Assembly (NCBI GenBank): GCA_014204435.1
Contig: JACHLF010000001.1
Coordinates: 886,889 to 950,888 of the forward strand
Length of the DNA: 64,000 bases
DNA from: Mycobacteroides chelonae
GTDB taxonomy: Bacteria > Actinomycetota > Actinomycetes > Mycobacteriales > Mycobacteriaceae
Direction: 5' to 3'
A program made the translations under genes and the position numbers. Positions 1 through 6,462 of the stretch are shown here, one piece after another (positions within the stretch are counted from its first letter, which is position 1; each line of letters starts with the position of its first letter). Under the pieces are notes generated by a model that saw only the letters and a list, made by a program, of their open reading frames with translations, searched no databases and was not told the DNA's origin.

Positions 1-340
1 TCTCGACTTGGAGAGGGTCGATGTCGCTGAGTTTGGTTGCACCCCAACGAGGCTCGACATGCACGCGCCAATCGATGTCCAGGGTGTGTGCCCGGGATGC
101 GGACACCAAAGCTGTCTTCTTCTCCAACCAGTCGGGGCCGAGTTCGCCGACAGTGATCAGGCCCAGTGACGGTGCCACGTACGCCCCGGTGAGCTTGTCC
201 ACTTCGACGGTGGCGGCGAATGCCTCGGCGGAGCGCTTGGTGCTGAACCCTCGCTTCTTGGTCTGCTTGCCGTTGGGGGCGCGGTAACGAACCATGTACC
301 GCCGTCCATCGTTGACGGTGTAGGACTCGATGGTTGCCAT
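1..340 (-). CDS. Phage-type tyrosine integrase, N-terminal part (cut by window edge)
   Basis: Reading leftward from the ATG at 340-338 gives about 113 residues beginning MATIESYTVNDG and including the stretch YRAPNGKQTKKRGF followed by STKRSAEAF. This is the small arm-type DNA-binding domain of actinobacterial phage integrases, followed by the start of the SAM-like core-binding domain around residues 60-113. The catalytic R-H-R-Y domain lies outside the window. The gene reads toward the presumed intact tRNA to the left, the usual arrangement for a tRNA-targeting integrase. It would carry out site-specific recombination between attP and the tRNA attB site. The family call is confident; activity cannot be judged from this fragment. 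Confidence 0.85.
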   Translation of the reverse strand, partial: MATIESYTVNDGRRYMVRYRAPNGKQTKKRGFSTKRSAEAFAATVEVDKLTGAYVAPSLGLITVGELGPDWLEKKTALVSASRAHTLDIDWRVHVEPRWGATKLSDIDPLQVE

Positions 341-363
341 GGTGCCGAGACTATCCGGGGAGG

Positions 364-660
364 TTACGCGGAGTCGCGGGTCTGCACGGTGCCCGCGTCC
401 AGCCAGGAGTCCAGGTCGGCGTGGGTGTATCTGATGAGCCGCCCGACACGGCGGAACCGTGGCCCCTCTTTGAGGTAGCGCAGGTCTGCGAGCTTCTGCT
501 CGGTGACCTTGAGGTAGATGGCAGCATCCTCGGGGGTGAGCCACTGGCGAGGAGCTTGAGCGAGCAGTGGACGCAGGTTCTCGGTCACCTGTGCGGCTAT
601 GGCCTGTACCAGGGCAGTATCGACCACCGCGAGGTGCGAGGTCGATACGTTCCTGGACAT
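364..660 (-). CDS. Helix-turn-helix excisionase-like protein (Xis/AlpA type)
   Basis: A 98-residue protein with a MerR-like winged-helix core at residues 40-90: WLTPEDAAIYLKV, then LRYLKEGPRFRRVGRLIRY and a final HADLDSWLDAG helix. This is the HTH_17 layout of excisionases and AlpA-type regulators. It lies 23 bp upstream of the integrase on the same strand, which supports a role as recombination directionality factor or integrase regulator. The start ATG at 660 has no strong ribosome-binding site, so it may be leaderless or use another start. The 150 bp upstream holds the palindrome at 756-780, a possible operator. A plain regulator is the alternative. Confidence 0.75.
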   Translation of the reverse strand: MSRNVSTSHLAVVDTALVQAIAAQVTENLRPLLAQAPRQWLTPEDAAIYLKVTEQKLADLRYLKEGPRFRRVGRLIRYTHADLDSWLDAGTVQTRDSA

Positions 661-755
661 TCATCTAGCGCACCACATTTTTCGATTTTCACCCCTCCAG
701 ATGACACGTTCTAGAGAAATTGGTCGAAAGAATCTTCTTGAATCCTGTTGGCTCC

Positions 756-780
756 GAGTCGAACAGGGGGAGTGTTCGGC
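756..780. promoter_or_regulatory. Palindromic operator candidate upstream of xis-int
   Basis: Positions 761-766 and 773-778 belong to an inverted repeat CGAACA / TGTTCG separated by GGGGGAG, extended outward by GAG (756-758) against CTC. A 20-bp copy differing at one base is at 11811-11830, upstream of the gene at 11918. The preceding 18 bases are also partly conserved between the two places. The position, upstream of the leftward xis-int pair, fits a regulator-binding site; this role is inferred. Confidence 0.5.
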
Positions 781-811
781 TCATGGTGACACCGCGCTAC
801 CTGGTCAACGA

Positions 812-1147
812 TCAGCCCCAGAAGATGGGGTCTCCGCTGTGCTCTATGTGGTCGAGCAAGTCGTTTACGTTCGGCGAGGGTGACAGGCGTTTGTATTCGT
901 GGAACCGCAGATGCCGGTCGCGCCAGTACAAGCTCCACAGTCCGCTGGCGGTGGTGTACCGCAGGCGAGCGATGGGGAACCGCGTCCACGGGGCATCCGA
1001 GTCATCCCATGGTGGACGGACTTCGACGATAGTGATGTGACGGTCTGCGATGTCACACTGCACTTGCAGTTCGTTCCAGAGATGTTCGGGCACCCGCTCG
1101 CGGCACCACCGTCCCACCCGCAGGGCATCCAGTTCAGGTATCGCCAC
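812..1147 (-). CDS. DUF3024 family protein
   Basis: About 111 residues from a GTG at 1147, beginning VAIPELDALRVGRWC. The rest follows the actinobacterial DUF3024 pattern: a CDIADRHITIVEVRPPW stretch, PWTRFPIARLRYT, LWSLYWRDRHLRFHEY and a C-terminal DPIFWG. I chose 1147 because the family pattern starts there; an ATG at 1306 would add 53 residues unlike the family and overlap the rightward gene at 1238. The function of DUF3024 is unknown. It lies upstream of xis and int in the same direction, so it may belong to the leftward early operon of the element. Confidence 0.75.
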   Translation of the reverse strand: MAIPELDALRVGRWCRERVPEHLWNELQVQCDIADRHITIVEVRPPWDDSDAPWTRFPIARLRYTTASGLWSLYWRDRHLRFHEYKRLSPSPNVNDLLDHIEHSGDPIFWG

Positions 1148-1237
1148 AGAGTGAGTATCCCAGAACCCGCGCCGACCAGCGGGGGACGTGCACCCTTCCC
1201 AATTGTCCTTGTCGCCCAGGCCATCTAGCGTCGAGTC

Positions 1238-1555
1238 ATGCCCGAAACACCAACCGTCCGAACCCATCTGATGGCTCTCGCCGCCCTGTTCGATGAACCG
1301 CAACACCTAGTAGGCCCCGACGCCGGACAGTGCTCGGCAGCCGAGCATCCCGAGGCGTGGATGGAACTGACGGTCGGGTGGTCTCGTGTTCTCGGGGCTG
1401 CCCGCACCCTCCAGTCCCGTCACCTCTCTGACTCACGAGACGACGTGTTGGTCATGTGTGCCGATGCCGCACGGGAGGCGGCGATATCCGAACTCCGTTG
1501 GTGCTGGGCGCGGTTGGTGAATAAGTTCGTGGAGGGGGTGGGGTCGGATGTCTGA
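1238..1555 (+). CDS. Hypothetical protein of the mobile element
   Basis: A 105-residue protein with no domain I recognise. It is mostly helical, with an AEHPEAWMELTVGW segment and a C-terminal REAAISELRWCWARLVNKF helix. It is the first gene of a rightward group: its end overlaps the next ORF by 8 bp, which in turn overlaps the serine recombinase gene by 4 bp. That coupling is the main support for it being expressed. It is divergent from the DUF3024 gene. Confidence 0.5.
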   Translation: MPETPTVRTHLMALAALFDEPQHLVGPDAGQCSAAEHPEAWMELTVGWSRVLGAARTLQSRHLSDSRDDVLVMCADAAREAAISELRWCWARLVNKFVEGVGSDV

Positions 1556-1742
1556 GACTGAAGCCCCATTGACCCCCGACGAGCGACTGCTCCTGGCGCG
1601 CTTGTATCTCCGTCTCACATCTAAAGAAGTGTTACATCAACGACAACACCCCGAGGGCGGGATGAACACGCAGGTCGGACAGTCTCACATTTCAGTATCA
1701 CATCCTCTGTCTCACAATCAGTCTCGCGGAGGTGCCGAATGA
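1548..1742 (+). CDS. Small ORF overlapping the recombinase gene (uncertain)
   Basis: 64 residues, beginning MSETEAPLTPDERLLLARLYLRL, which looks like a real helical start. The C-terminal half is low in complexity (HISVSHPLSHNQS) because its DNA carries the short GTCTCACAT repeats at 1612-1729. It overlaps both neighbours (1548-1555 and ATGA at 1739-1742), suggesting translational coupling. It may be a genuine small protein whose 3' end doubles as a binding-site array, or a non-coding leader. No function can be assigned. Confidence 0.4.
   Translation: MSETEAPLTPDERLLLARLYLRLTSKEVLHQRQHPEGGMNTQVGQSHISVSHPLSHNQSRGGAE
1612..1729 (+). repeat. Iteron-like array of 9-bp direct repeats upstream of the serine recombinase
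   Basis: Five copies of GTCTCACAT or a one-to-three base variant: 1612-1620, 1682-1690, 1695-1703 (GTATCACAT), 1709-1717 (GTCTCACAA) and 1721-1729 (GTCTCGCGG). The last four are spaced 13, 14 and 12 bp, and the last ends 9 bp before the recombinase start. They could be recombinase or regulator binding sites. Confidence 0.5.
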
Positions 1743-2302
1743 GCACGGCGGTGTACCTCCGAGTGAGCACAGGGCATCAGTCCATCGAGCAGCAGCGCGA
1801 CCTTCTGCGGGCGGCGGGGGTTCGGGCTGACCGTGAGTTCGTGGATGTGGCGAGTGGACGTGCTGGCTCCGAGCGCCCTGGATGGGCCGAGTGCCTTGGA
1901 TGGCTCAGAGAGGGTGACACGCTGGTCGTAACAGCGGTAGACGGAATCGGCCGCAGCGTTCGTGAAGTCGCCAGTGCTCTAGCCGATTTGACCGAGCGGG
2001 GGATCGCGCTGCGGAGCCTGCGGGAGGGTGTGGACACTTCGACGCCCACGGGACGGGCGGTTGTGCAGATTATGAGTTCGATAGCTGAGCTGGAGCTGGA
2101 GCTGGGTAAGGAGCGCCGCCAGGCGTCCCGTGAGGCGCGCACCGCTCGGGGATCGCCTGCCACTAGACCACCGAAACTCGATGGAGCACAGCAGGAACGG
2201 CATATTCGGCTGTATTCATCGGGAGAACCCGTGAGTGAGTTGTGTGGGATGTTCTCGGTGTCTCGTGCCACGGTGTTTCGGTATGTGAAGCACTCGGTCT
2301 GA
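1739..2302 (+). CDS. Small serine recombinase (resolvase/invertase family), atypical active site
   Basis: 187 residues. The N-terminal catalytic domain (about 1-125) has YLRVST with Arg8 and the nucleophile Ser10, SERPGW with Arg46, and VDGIGRS with Asp68 and Arg72. The end of the catalytic domain reads AELELELGKERR. A helix-turn-helix at about 160-187 (EPVSELCGMFSVSRATVFRYV) binds DNA. In resolvases and invertases the aligned motif is normally D-R-x-G-R; here the first arginine (Arg68 of gamma-delta resolvase) is glycine (Gly69), visible as GGA in the DNA. The protein may therefore be a weak enzyme or a DNA-binding regulator. It follows an array of short repeats and is translationally coupled to the ORF before it. 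Confidence 0.85.
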   Translation: MSTAVYLRVSTGHQSIEQQRDLLRAAGVRADREFVDVASGRAGSERPGWAECLGWLREGDTLVVTAVDGIGRSVREVASALADLTERGIALRSLREGVDTSTPTGRAVVQIMSSIAELELELGKERRQASREARTARGSPATRPPKLDGAQQERHIRLYSSGEPVSELCGMFSVSRATVFRYVKHSV

Positions 2303-2380
2303 CCCGCATGCGCGCAGATCGGGACATTCAGCGCGAGGTGTGCGTCGGGGCGGAGCCTCGGCGTGCAGCGAGCAGAGCGG

Positions 2381-2520
2381 GGTGCTGGGGGAGTGCGGAG
2401 ATGGGGAAAACCCGTTACATCGGGGGTCAAACAGAGGTGAATGTAGCGGGTTTTTGCTGGGTGCTGGGAATGCGCGGAGATGGGGAAAATCCGTCACAGG
2501 GTGTTCGGAAACCCGTCACG
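2381..2520. repeat. Four-copy 14-bp motif array with a terminator-like hairpin, between recombinase and methylase operon
   Basis: A motif GAAAACCCGTTACA occurs at 2406-2419. Variants are at 2485-2498 (GAAAATCCGTCACA), 2507-2520 (GGAAACCCGTCACG) and, inverted, 2441-2454. The first and third copies sit in longer direct repeats, 2381-2419 and 2460-2498. The first and inverted copies also form a 12-bp stem with one wobble pair (2409-2420 with 2441-2452, 20-base loop) followed by TTTT, so the array may also end transcription of the recombinase gene. The interval 2303-2563 has no convincing gene. Confidence 0.55.
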
Positions 2521-2529
2521 GGGAGGGGA

Positions 2530-2555
2530 GTTTCCGTACGTTTTCGAACGGAAAC
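2530..2555. promoter_or_regulatory. Inverted repeat just upstream of the gene at 2564
   Basis: GTTTCCGT (2530-2537) and ACGGAAAC (2548-2555) are a perfect 8-bp inverted repeat with a 10-bp centre, ending 8 bp before the start codon at 2564. It lies where an operator of the methylase-carrying operon would be. A related imperfect inverted repeat (TTTCCGTTACA / TGTTACGGAAA, 3759-3769 and 3782-3792) lies inside the D12 methylase gene. Confidence 0.4.
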
Positions 2556-2563
2556 TGTGATGC

Positions 2564-2935
2564 ATGGATGACGTGATTGCGCGGATTGACGGTGTGCTCG
2601 ATGACGAGGACGCCGACGAGTCGCTGGATGACTGGGCGTATCCGTGGGGGGATTCTATGCGCTGGGCTCCCTCCGACACCGAGCTGCCCGAGGGTGCGTG
2701 GGAGGACGAGCCCGACAGGGAGCTGGACGGTGGATGGGACTATCACCACGACACCCAAGTTCACGTCATCCCCGCCCACCAGGTGGCCGAGTGGATGGCG
2801 TGCCTGGAGACCAGGCCCGTGGCCGAGCGCGAGGATGTGCAGTGGTCCGTCGTGTGCCATCGACACAAGCTCGCTGGTGAGCGCGAGGTGTCGTGCGGGT
2901 GCGGAAATCCCAGTGAGGGAACAATTTCCCGGTAG
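2564..2935 (+). CDS. Acidic hypothetical protein upstream of the D12 methylase
   Basis: 123 residues, strongly acidic in the first 60 (runs such as LDDEDADESLDDW). A C-terminal Cys-His cluster, CHRHKLAGEREVSCGCG, might bind a metal. No family is recognised. It is 10 bp upstream of the D12 methyltransferase gene on the same strand and follows the palindrome at 2530-2555. Cotranscription with both methyltransferases is likely. A role as partner or inhibitor of the methylase would be speculation. Confidence 0.6.
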   Translation: MDDVIARIDGVLDDEDADESLDDWAYPWGDSMRWAPSDTELPEGAWEDEPDRELDGGWDYHHDTQVHVIPAHQVAEWMACLETRPVAEREDVQWSVVCHRHKLAGEREVSCGCGNPSEGTISR

Positions 2936-2945
2936 CATCCGCACC

Positions 2946-3941
2946 ATGGCGAAGTCCCCTGTGCCGTACTTAGGCGGAAAGAGCTGGCTGGCCGAACGGC
3001 TGGCTGCGGTGTTACCCCCGCACAAACACTACGTCGAAGTGTGTGGTGGGAGTTTGGCTGTCCTACTGGCGAAGCGGCCCTCGCGCCAAGAGACCGTCAA
3101 CGACCTGGATAACCATCTGATGACGTTTTGGCGGGTGTTACGTGACCGTCCCGACGACCTGGAGCGGGTGTGTTCCCTGACCCCGCACAGTCGGGCTGAA
3201 AGGACACTGGCGCAAGAGATTTCGAGCGAGTTGGACGAGCTGGAAGTCGCAAGGCGGGTGTTCGTGGCGTTAACACAGGGGAGGTCGGGGAGCCTCACTC
3301 GCACGGGTTGGCGGCATGACCTGCGGCCCGTGAGCACCGCGATGCCCGTCGTGTTGCAGCGATACGCGGGACAAATAGCTATGGCAGCCAAGAGGATTCA
3401 GCGCGTAAGCCTGGAGTGCAGGCCCGCTGTGGAGCTGATTTCGGCGTACGGAGGGGCGCGGGACACCTTGCTCTACGTGGACCCGCCCTACACCGTGGAC
3501 AAGGGGATTCGGCGCGGCGGAGAGTACCGGGTGGAGATGCGGTCGGAGAAGGCGCACAGGGAGTCGGCGTCGGCGTGCGTGGCAGCGGACGCGGCGGTGG
3601 TGGTGTCGGGCTACAGCTCGGAGCTGTGGGACTCGGCGTTGGATGGGTGGTATCGGGTGGAGCTTCCGATGCTGACGAGCCAGGGGAGCGGGGACGGCCG
3701 GCGGGTCGAGATTGTGTGGTCGAATCGACCGTTGGAGGGGCTGGACGGCGAGGGGGAGTTTCCGTTACAGGAGGGGCCTGGTGTTACGGAAATGCTGCAC
3801 CGTTGCCTGGGGTGCTCGGCGGTGTTGCGGCACCCGAAACGAGGCCGTCGGCGGCGCTGGTGCAGTGAGGCCTGCCGGGTCGCCGGCTGGCGTGCACGGC
3901 GTGACGACGAGGTGGTCGCGGATGGCGACGTTGTGGGCTGA
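2946..3941 (+). CDS. D12-class DNA adenine-N6 methyltransferase with C-terminal zinc finger
   Basis: 331 residues from the ATG at 2946, where PYLGGK, the AdoMet-binding motif of Dam-like enzymes, begins. The catalytic motif VDPPYT is at 178-183. It should transfer a methyl group from AdoMet to adenine N6 in duplex DNA. The C-terminus carries four cysteines (287, 290, 306, 310) in a CLGC/CSEAC arrangement followed by basic residues, a likely zinc ribbon. No restriction endonuclease is adjacent, so it looks like an orphan methylase, for example for self-marking or anti-restriction. A second, unrelated adenine methylase follows 32 bp downstream. The recognition sequence cannot be predicted from the sequence. 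Confidence 0.88.
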   Translation: MAKSPVPYLGGKSWLAERLAAVLPPHKHYVEVCGGSLAVLLAKRPSRQETVNDLDNHLMTFWRVLRDRPDDLERVCSLTPHSRAERTLAQEISSELDELEVARRVFVALTQGRSGSLTRTGWRHDLRPVSTAMPVVLQRYAGQIAMAAKRIQRVSLECRPAVELISAYGGARDTLLYVDPPYTVDKGIRRGGEYRVEMRSEKAHRESASACVAADAAVVVSGYSSELWDSALDGWYRVELPMLTSQGSGDGRRVEIVWSNRPLEGLDGEGEFPLQEGPGVTEMLHRCLGCSAVLRHPKRGRRRRWCSEACRVAGWRARRDDEVVADGDVVG

Positions 3942-3973
3942 TCTACTGGAGGGGTGATGGATTAGGGGCCGCT

Positions 3974-4519
3974 GTGACCAGGTATCGGACGTTCGTGGCT
4001 GACCCGCCCTGGCGGTACCAGAACACCAGCTCGCGTGGTGCCGCTGAGAACCATTACGACACCATGAGCATCGACGACATTCGTGCGCTCACGGTGGTGA
4101 CGGATAACGCCGAAGAGGACGCTCATCTCTATCTGTGGTCTACCTCGCCGCACCTTCCTGAAGCGTTCTCAGTGATGAAAGCGTGGGGGTTCGAGTACCG
4201 CACCCAACTCATGTGGATGAAACCCCAGATGGGCATGGGGAACTACTTCCGGGTGGGCACGGAAATCGTGTTATTCGGCACCCGAGGCGGTGCCGAGGTG
4301 CCTGTTGAGTTGGGCGACGAGCAGGAGGGCGCGGGGTTTATTTCGCCACGTCGTAAGCACTCGCAAAAACCGTCTGAGTTCCCCGAAATGGTGATGGACC
4401 TGAGCCCTGGTCCCTACATGGAGCTGTTCTCTCGATGCAATCGCACGCGGGACATTGACGCCGAGTGCAGCTGCACGAAATGCCGCTTCGGATGGGCCGT
4501 GTGGGGAAATCAGTCCTAG
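3974..4519 (+). CDS. MT-A70 family adenine methyltransferase
   Basis: 181 residues from a GTG start. The catalytic DPPW motif is at 10-13 (VADPPWRYQN). Further family features are HLYLWSTSPHLPEAFSVMKAWGFEY, QLMWMKPQMGMGNYFR and KHSQKPSEFPEMV, then PGPYMELFSR. The last 20 residues contain three cysteines (CSCTKC). MT-A70 enzymes methylate adenine N6 in DNA or RNA and are common on actinobacterial phages. It follows the D12 methylase in the same direction, so the element carries two adenine methylases of different fold classes and no visible nuclease partner. Confidence 0.88.
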   Translation: MTRYRTFVADPPWRYQNTSSRGAAENHYDTMSIDDIRALTVVTDNAEEDAHLYLWSTSPHLPEAFSVMKAWGFEYRTQLMWMKPQMGMGNYFRVGTEIVLFGTRGGAEVPVELGDEQEGAGFISPRRKHSQKPSEFPEMVMDLSPGPYMELFSRCNRTRDIDAECSCTKCRFGWAVWGNQS

Positions 4520-4628
4520 AGAGGGCTCGGCGGCGTGCGGGTCTGCGGCGGGTCAGTGACGTGTGGGTGCCGGGTTTGCGGCGTGTAGTCTGCGGCTACT
4601 AGACGGGACATCTAAAAGGGGAGGTGGA

Positions 4629-4952
4629 ATGCCTAATCCGAATCAGCCGTTGCGTGTGAATCCAGATGATTTGCGCATGTCTGCGAACTTCATGGATATG
4701 CACGGCGCGGACATTCAGAGTTCCCATGCGGCGGCGGACGCCAGCATCGAGGCGCATCTGAGCGGGTGGGTAGGTGCCTCGGCGCTCGCACTGCAAGCGA
4801 AACTCCTCGAATGGCAGGGTGTTACCACGCACGCCACGGGCGAGTGCACGTATCACAATGGGGCATTCAAGAAGGTGGCGACGGATTTCGAGTCCATGGA
4901 CGAGGACAAGGCTGTCGAGCTGATGCGTACCCGGAACCAGATCCCCACCTGA
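4629..4952 (+). CDS. WXG100-like (ESX) small protein, partner of the downstream toxin
   Basis: 107 residues from the ATG at 4629, preceded by the strong ribosome-binding site GGGGAGGTGG. It is a helical hairpin of WXG100 length with the turn motif W47-V-G49 (SGWVGAS) and heavy helical flanks. WXG100 proteins are type VII (ESX) secretion substrates or chaperones that pair with larger substrates. The stop is 1 bp from the start of the next gene, so the two are coupled. Infer: secretion partner or targeting factor of the toxin-like protein at 4954. Confidence 0.75.
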   Translation: MPNPNQPLRVNPDDLRMSANFMDMHGADIQSSHAAADASIEAHLSGWVGASALALQAKLLEWQGVTTHATGECTYHNGAFKKVATDFESMDEDKAVELMRTRNQIPT

Positions 4953-4953
4953 C

Positions 4954-6090
4954 ATGCCGCCGTTAGCTTGGGGCGGTGTGATGCGGTGGGATGCCGAGTC
5001 CATTCGTGGTGTCAAAGCGGCCCTGACCAAGCGTGGTGCCACCGCTCAAGAGGTGTCCGACGCGCTCGGGAAGTTGCCGCTGTTCTCCTCTTGGGAGGGG
5101 CAGTCGGGCACCGCAGCCAAGGAGTCCTTGGACAAGCTGGCGAAGTACATGGTCGAGCATGCCGACGAGATGACCGCCTTGGCCAATGCGCTCGGCCCCG
5201 CAGCGGACGCGGTGCAGAAGGTCAAGGATGAGCTTCGCAAGGTGCAGGTGAAGGCAGACAACTGGCACATCGAGATCGACCCTGTTACGGGCAGCGTTAC
5301 TCCGACCTCCGCTGCGTTGAACGGCTCTAGTCCGACCGAGCTGCTTTTCCGCGTGGCGGAAATCCAGAACGATGTGAAGCGCGTACTCGCCATGGCGGAA
5401 ATAGTTGACCAAGGGCTCGCCGACGCCATCACGAAAGGCTCGGGCACCGAGCATCTACCAGGTAGTTTGGCGTTCACACTCGAAGCCCTCGTGCCCCACC
5501 CTTTGCCGCCGGACGCGCACCCGACACCCTCAGAGCAGGACTTCACCAAGGTTGAGAAGTTCATGTACGACGAGATGATGAAGAACCTGAAATCCGATGA
5601 GGTCAACAGGATTCACGAGCTGATGCGTCCGCCGAGCCTGTGGGAGTTCTGGAAAACCGACGACGCGATGGTGGGACAGATGGAGTTCGCGCGGATGGTT
5701 CAGACGAACGGGCCGTGGGATCACAAACCCCAGATTCAAGACCTCCTTGGTATCCACGATGGCAGCGGTCTGTTCCTTCAGCAGCCAGGCACCGATAAGC
5801 AGGTCTACTACGACATGTGGTCAAACCTACACTTCGGGTACATCGGAAAGGCAGCAGGGCTTGATGAGGCGTCGCTGATTGCGGTGCCGAACATCCCGAC
5901 CCCGCGGACTGGCGGCAATGACATCACCGACGACATGTACGTGCGCGCGGGCATTGACATGTTCAACAAGTACGGTCCCAACATGACCTTCGAGCAGTTC
6001 CACCAGGGCGTCGGCCAACTCATCACTCAGATGGACATCGCGCAGAAGTCAGGTGCGGAAATCGACCAGCTCAGACACGGATACAAGTGA
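4954..6090 (+). CDS. WXG-type polymorphic toxin, C-terminus like toxin type 44
   Basis: 378 residues; ATG at 4981 is an alternative start. Residues 10-110 are a helical WXG100-like domain with W47-E-G49 (FSSWEGQSG). A linker follows, and from about residue 220 there is a domain with MVQTNGPWDHKPQIQ and YYDMWSNLHFGYIGKAAGL. These match my memory of the polymorphic toxin type 44 domain (N-G-P-W-D-x-K, then F-N-Y/F-G-x-x-G-x-A-x-G). Such toxins are thought to act on neighbouring cells after type VII secretion, and WXG100-linked toxin cassettes are known from M. abscessus prophages. Operon order (small WXG partner, toxin, membrane protein) fits. Toxic activity and domain assignment are inferred. 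Confidence 0.7.
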   Translation: MPPLAWGGVMRWDAESIRGVKAALTKRGATAQEVSDALGKLPLFSSWEGQSGTAAKESLDKLAKYMVEHADEMTALANALGPAADAVQKVKDELRKVQVKADNWHIEIDPVTGSVTPTSAALNGSSPTELLFRVAEIQNDVKRVLAMAEIVDQGLADAITKGSGTEHLPGSLAFTLEALVPHPLPPDAHPTPSEQDFTKVEKFMYDEMMKNLKSDEVNRIHELMRPPSLWEFWKTDDAMVGQMEFARMVQTNGPWDHKPQIQDLLGIHDGSGLFLQQPGTDKQVYYDMWSNLHFGYIGKAAGLDEASLIAVPNIPTPRTGGNDITDDMYVRAGIDMFNKYGPNMTFEQFHQGVGQLITQMDIAQKSGAEIDQLRHGYK

Positions 6091-6458
6091 TGACTAAGCG
6101 CCAAGCAGGGTTTGTCGTTGTCCCATTGGTGTCCTTGGTGGCGTTCGTCGCCTGGTGGACGATTCTGGGGAAGATGCTGACGGACTGCAAGATTGGCTCA
6201 GGAGCATCCAACGGAGCCTCGATTATCTTCACCGCACCCCTGGTGCTAGTTGCCATCGTGGCGGGCGTCTGGTTGTCCTACGCGGTAGTGGCCCGCCTAC
6301 CGCAGGACTGGTCGCCCTACGCGGCAATTGGCGCAGCGGTGCTGGCTGCACTCATCGTGGTGGTCGTCGCTGTTGCGCTGAGCTTCGACCCTGGCCGCTA
6401 CGACATCAGTCAGACATGCCCCAGCGGTGCACCCGCATGGTGGCCGTTTCCCGCCTGA
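6087..6458 (+). CDS. Three-pass membrane protein, candidate immunity protein
   Basis: 123 residues, start overlapping the toxin stop (ATGA). Three hydrophobic segments are seen at about 8-28, 44-66 and 78-100, with a short Cys-containing tail (DISQTCPSGAPAWW). No family is recognised. Position directly after the toxin, with overlapping codons, makes it the best candidate for the cognate immunity protein, though immunity to a cytosolic nuclease-type toxin would more often be a soluble protein. The convergent lipoprotein gene ends 4 bp away and is another candidate. Confidence 0.6.
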   Translation: MMTKRQAGFVVVPLVSLVAFVAWWTILGKMLTDCKIGSGASNGASIIFTAPLVLVAIVAGVWLSYAVVARLPQDWSPYAAIGAAVLAALIVVVVAVALSFDPGRYDISQTCPSGAPAWWPFPA

Positions 6459-6462
6459 CCCG

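Noticed and set aside
2242-2571. Rightward open frame of 109 codons over the motif array
   Set aside because: Its sequence is set by the direct repeats, it overlaps the recombinase 3' end and the gene at 2564, and resembles no protein.
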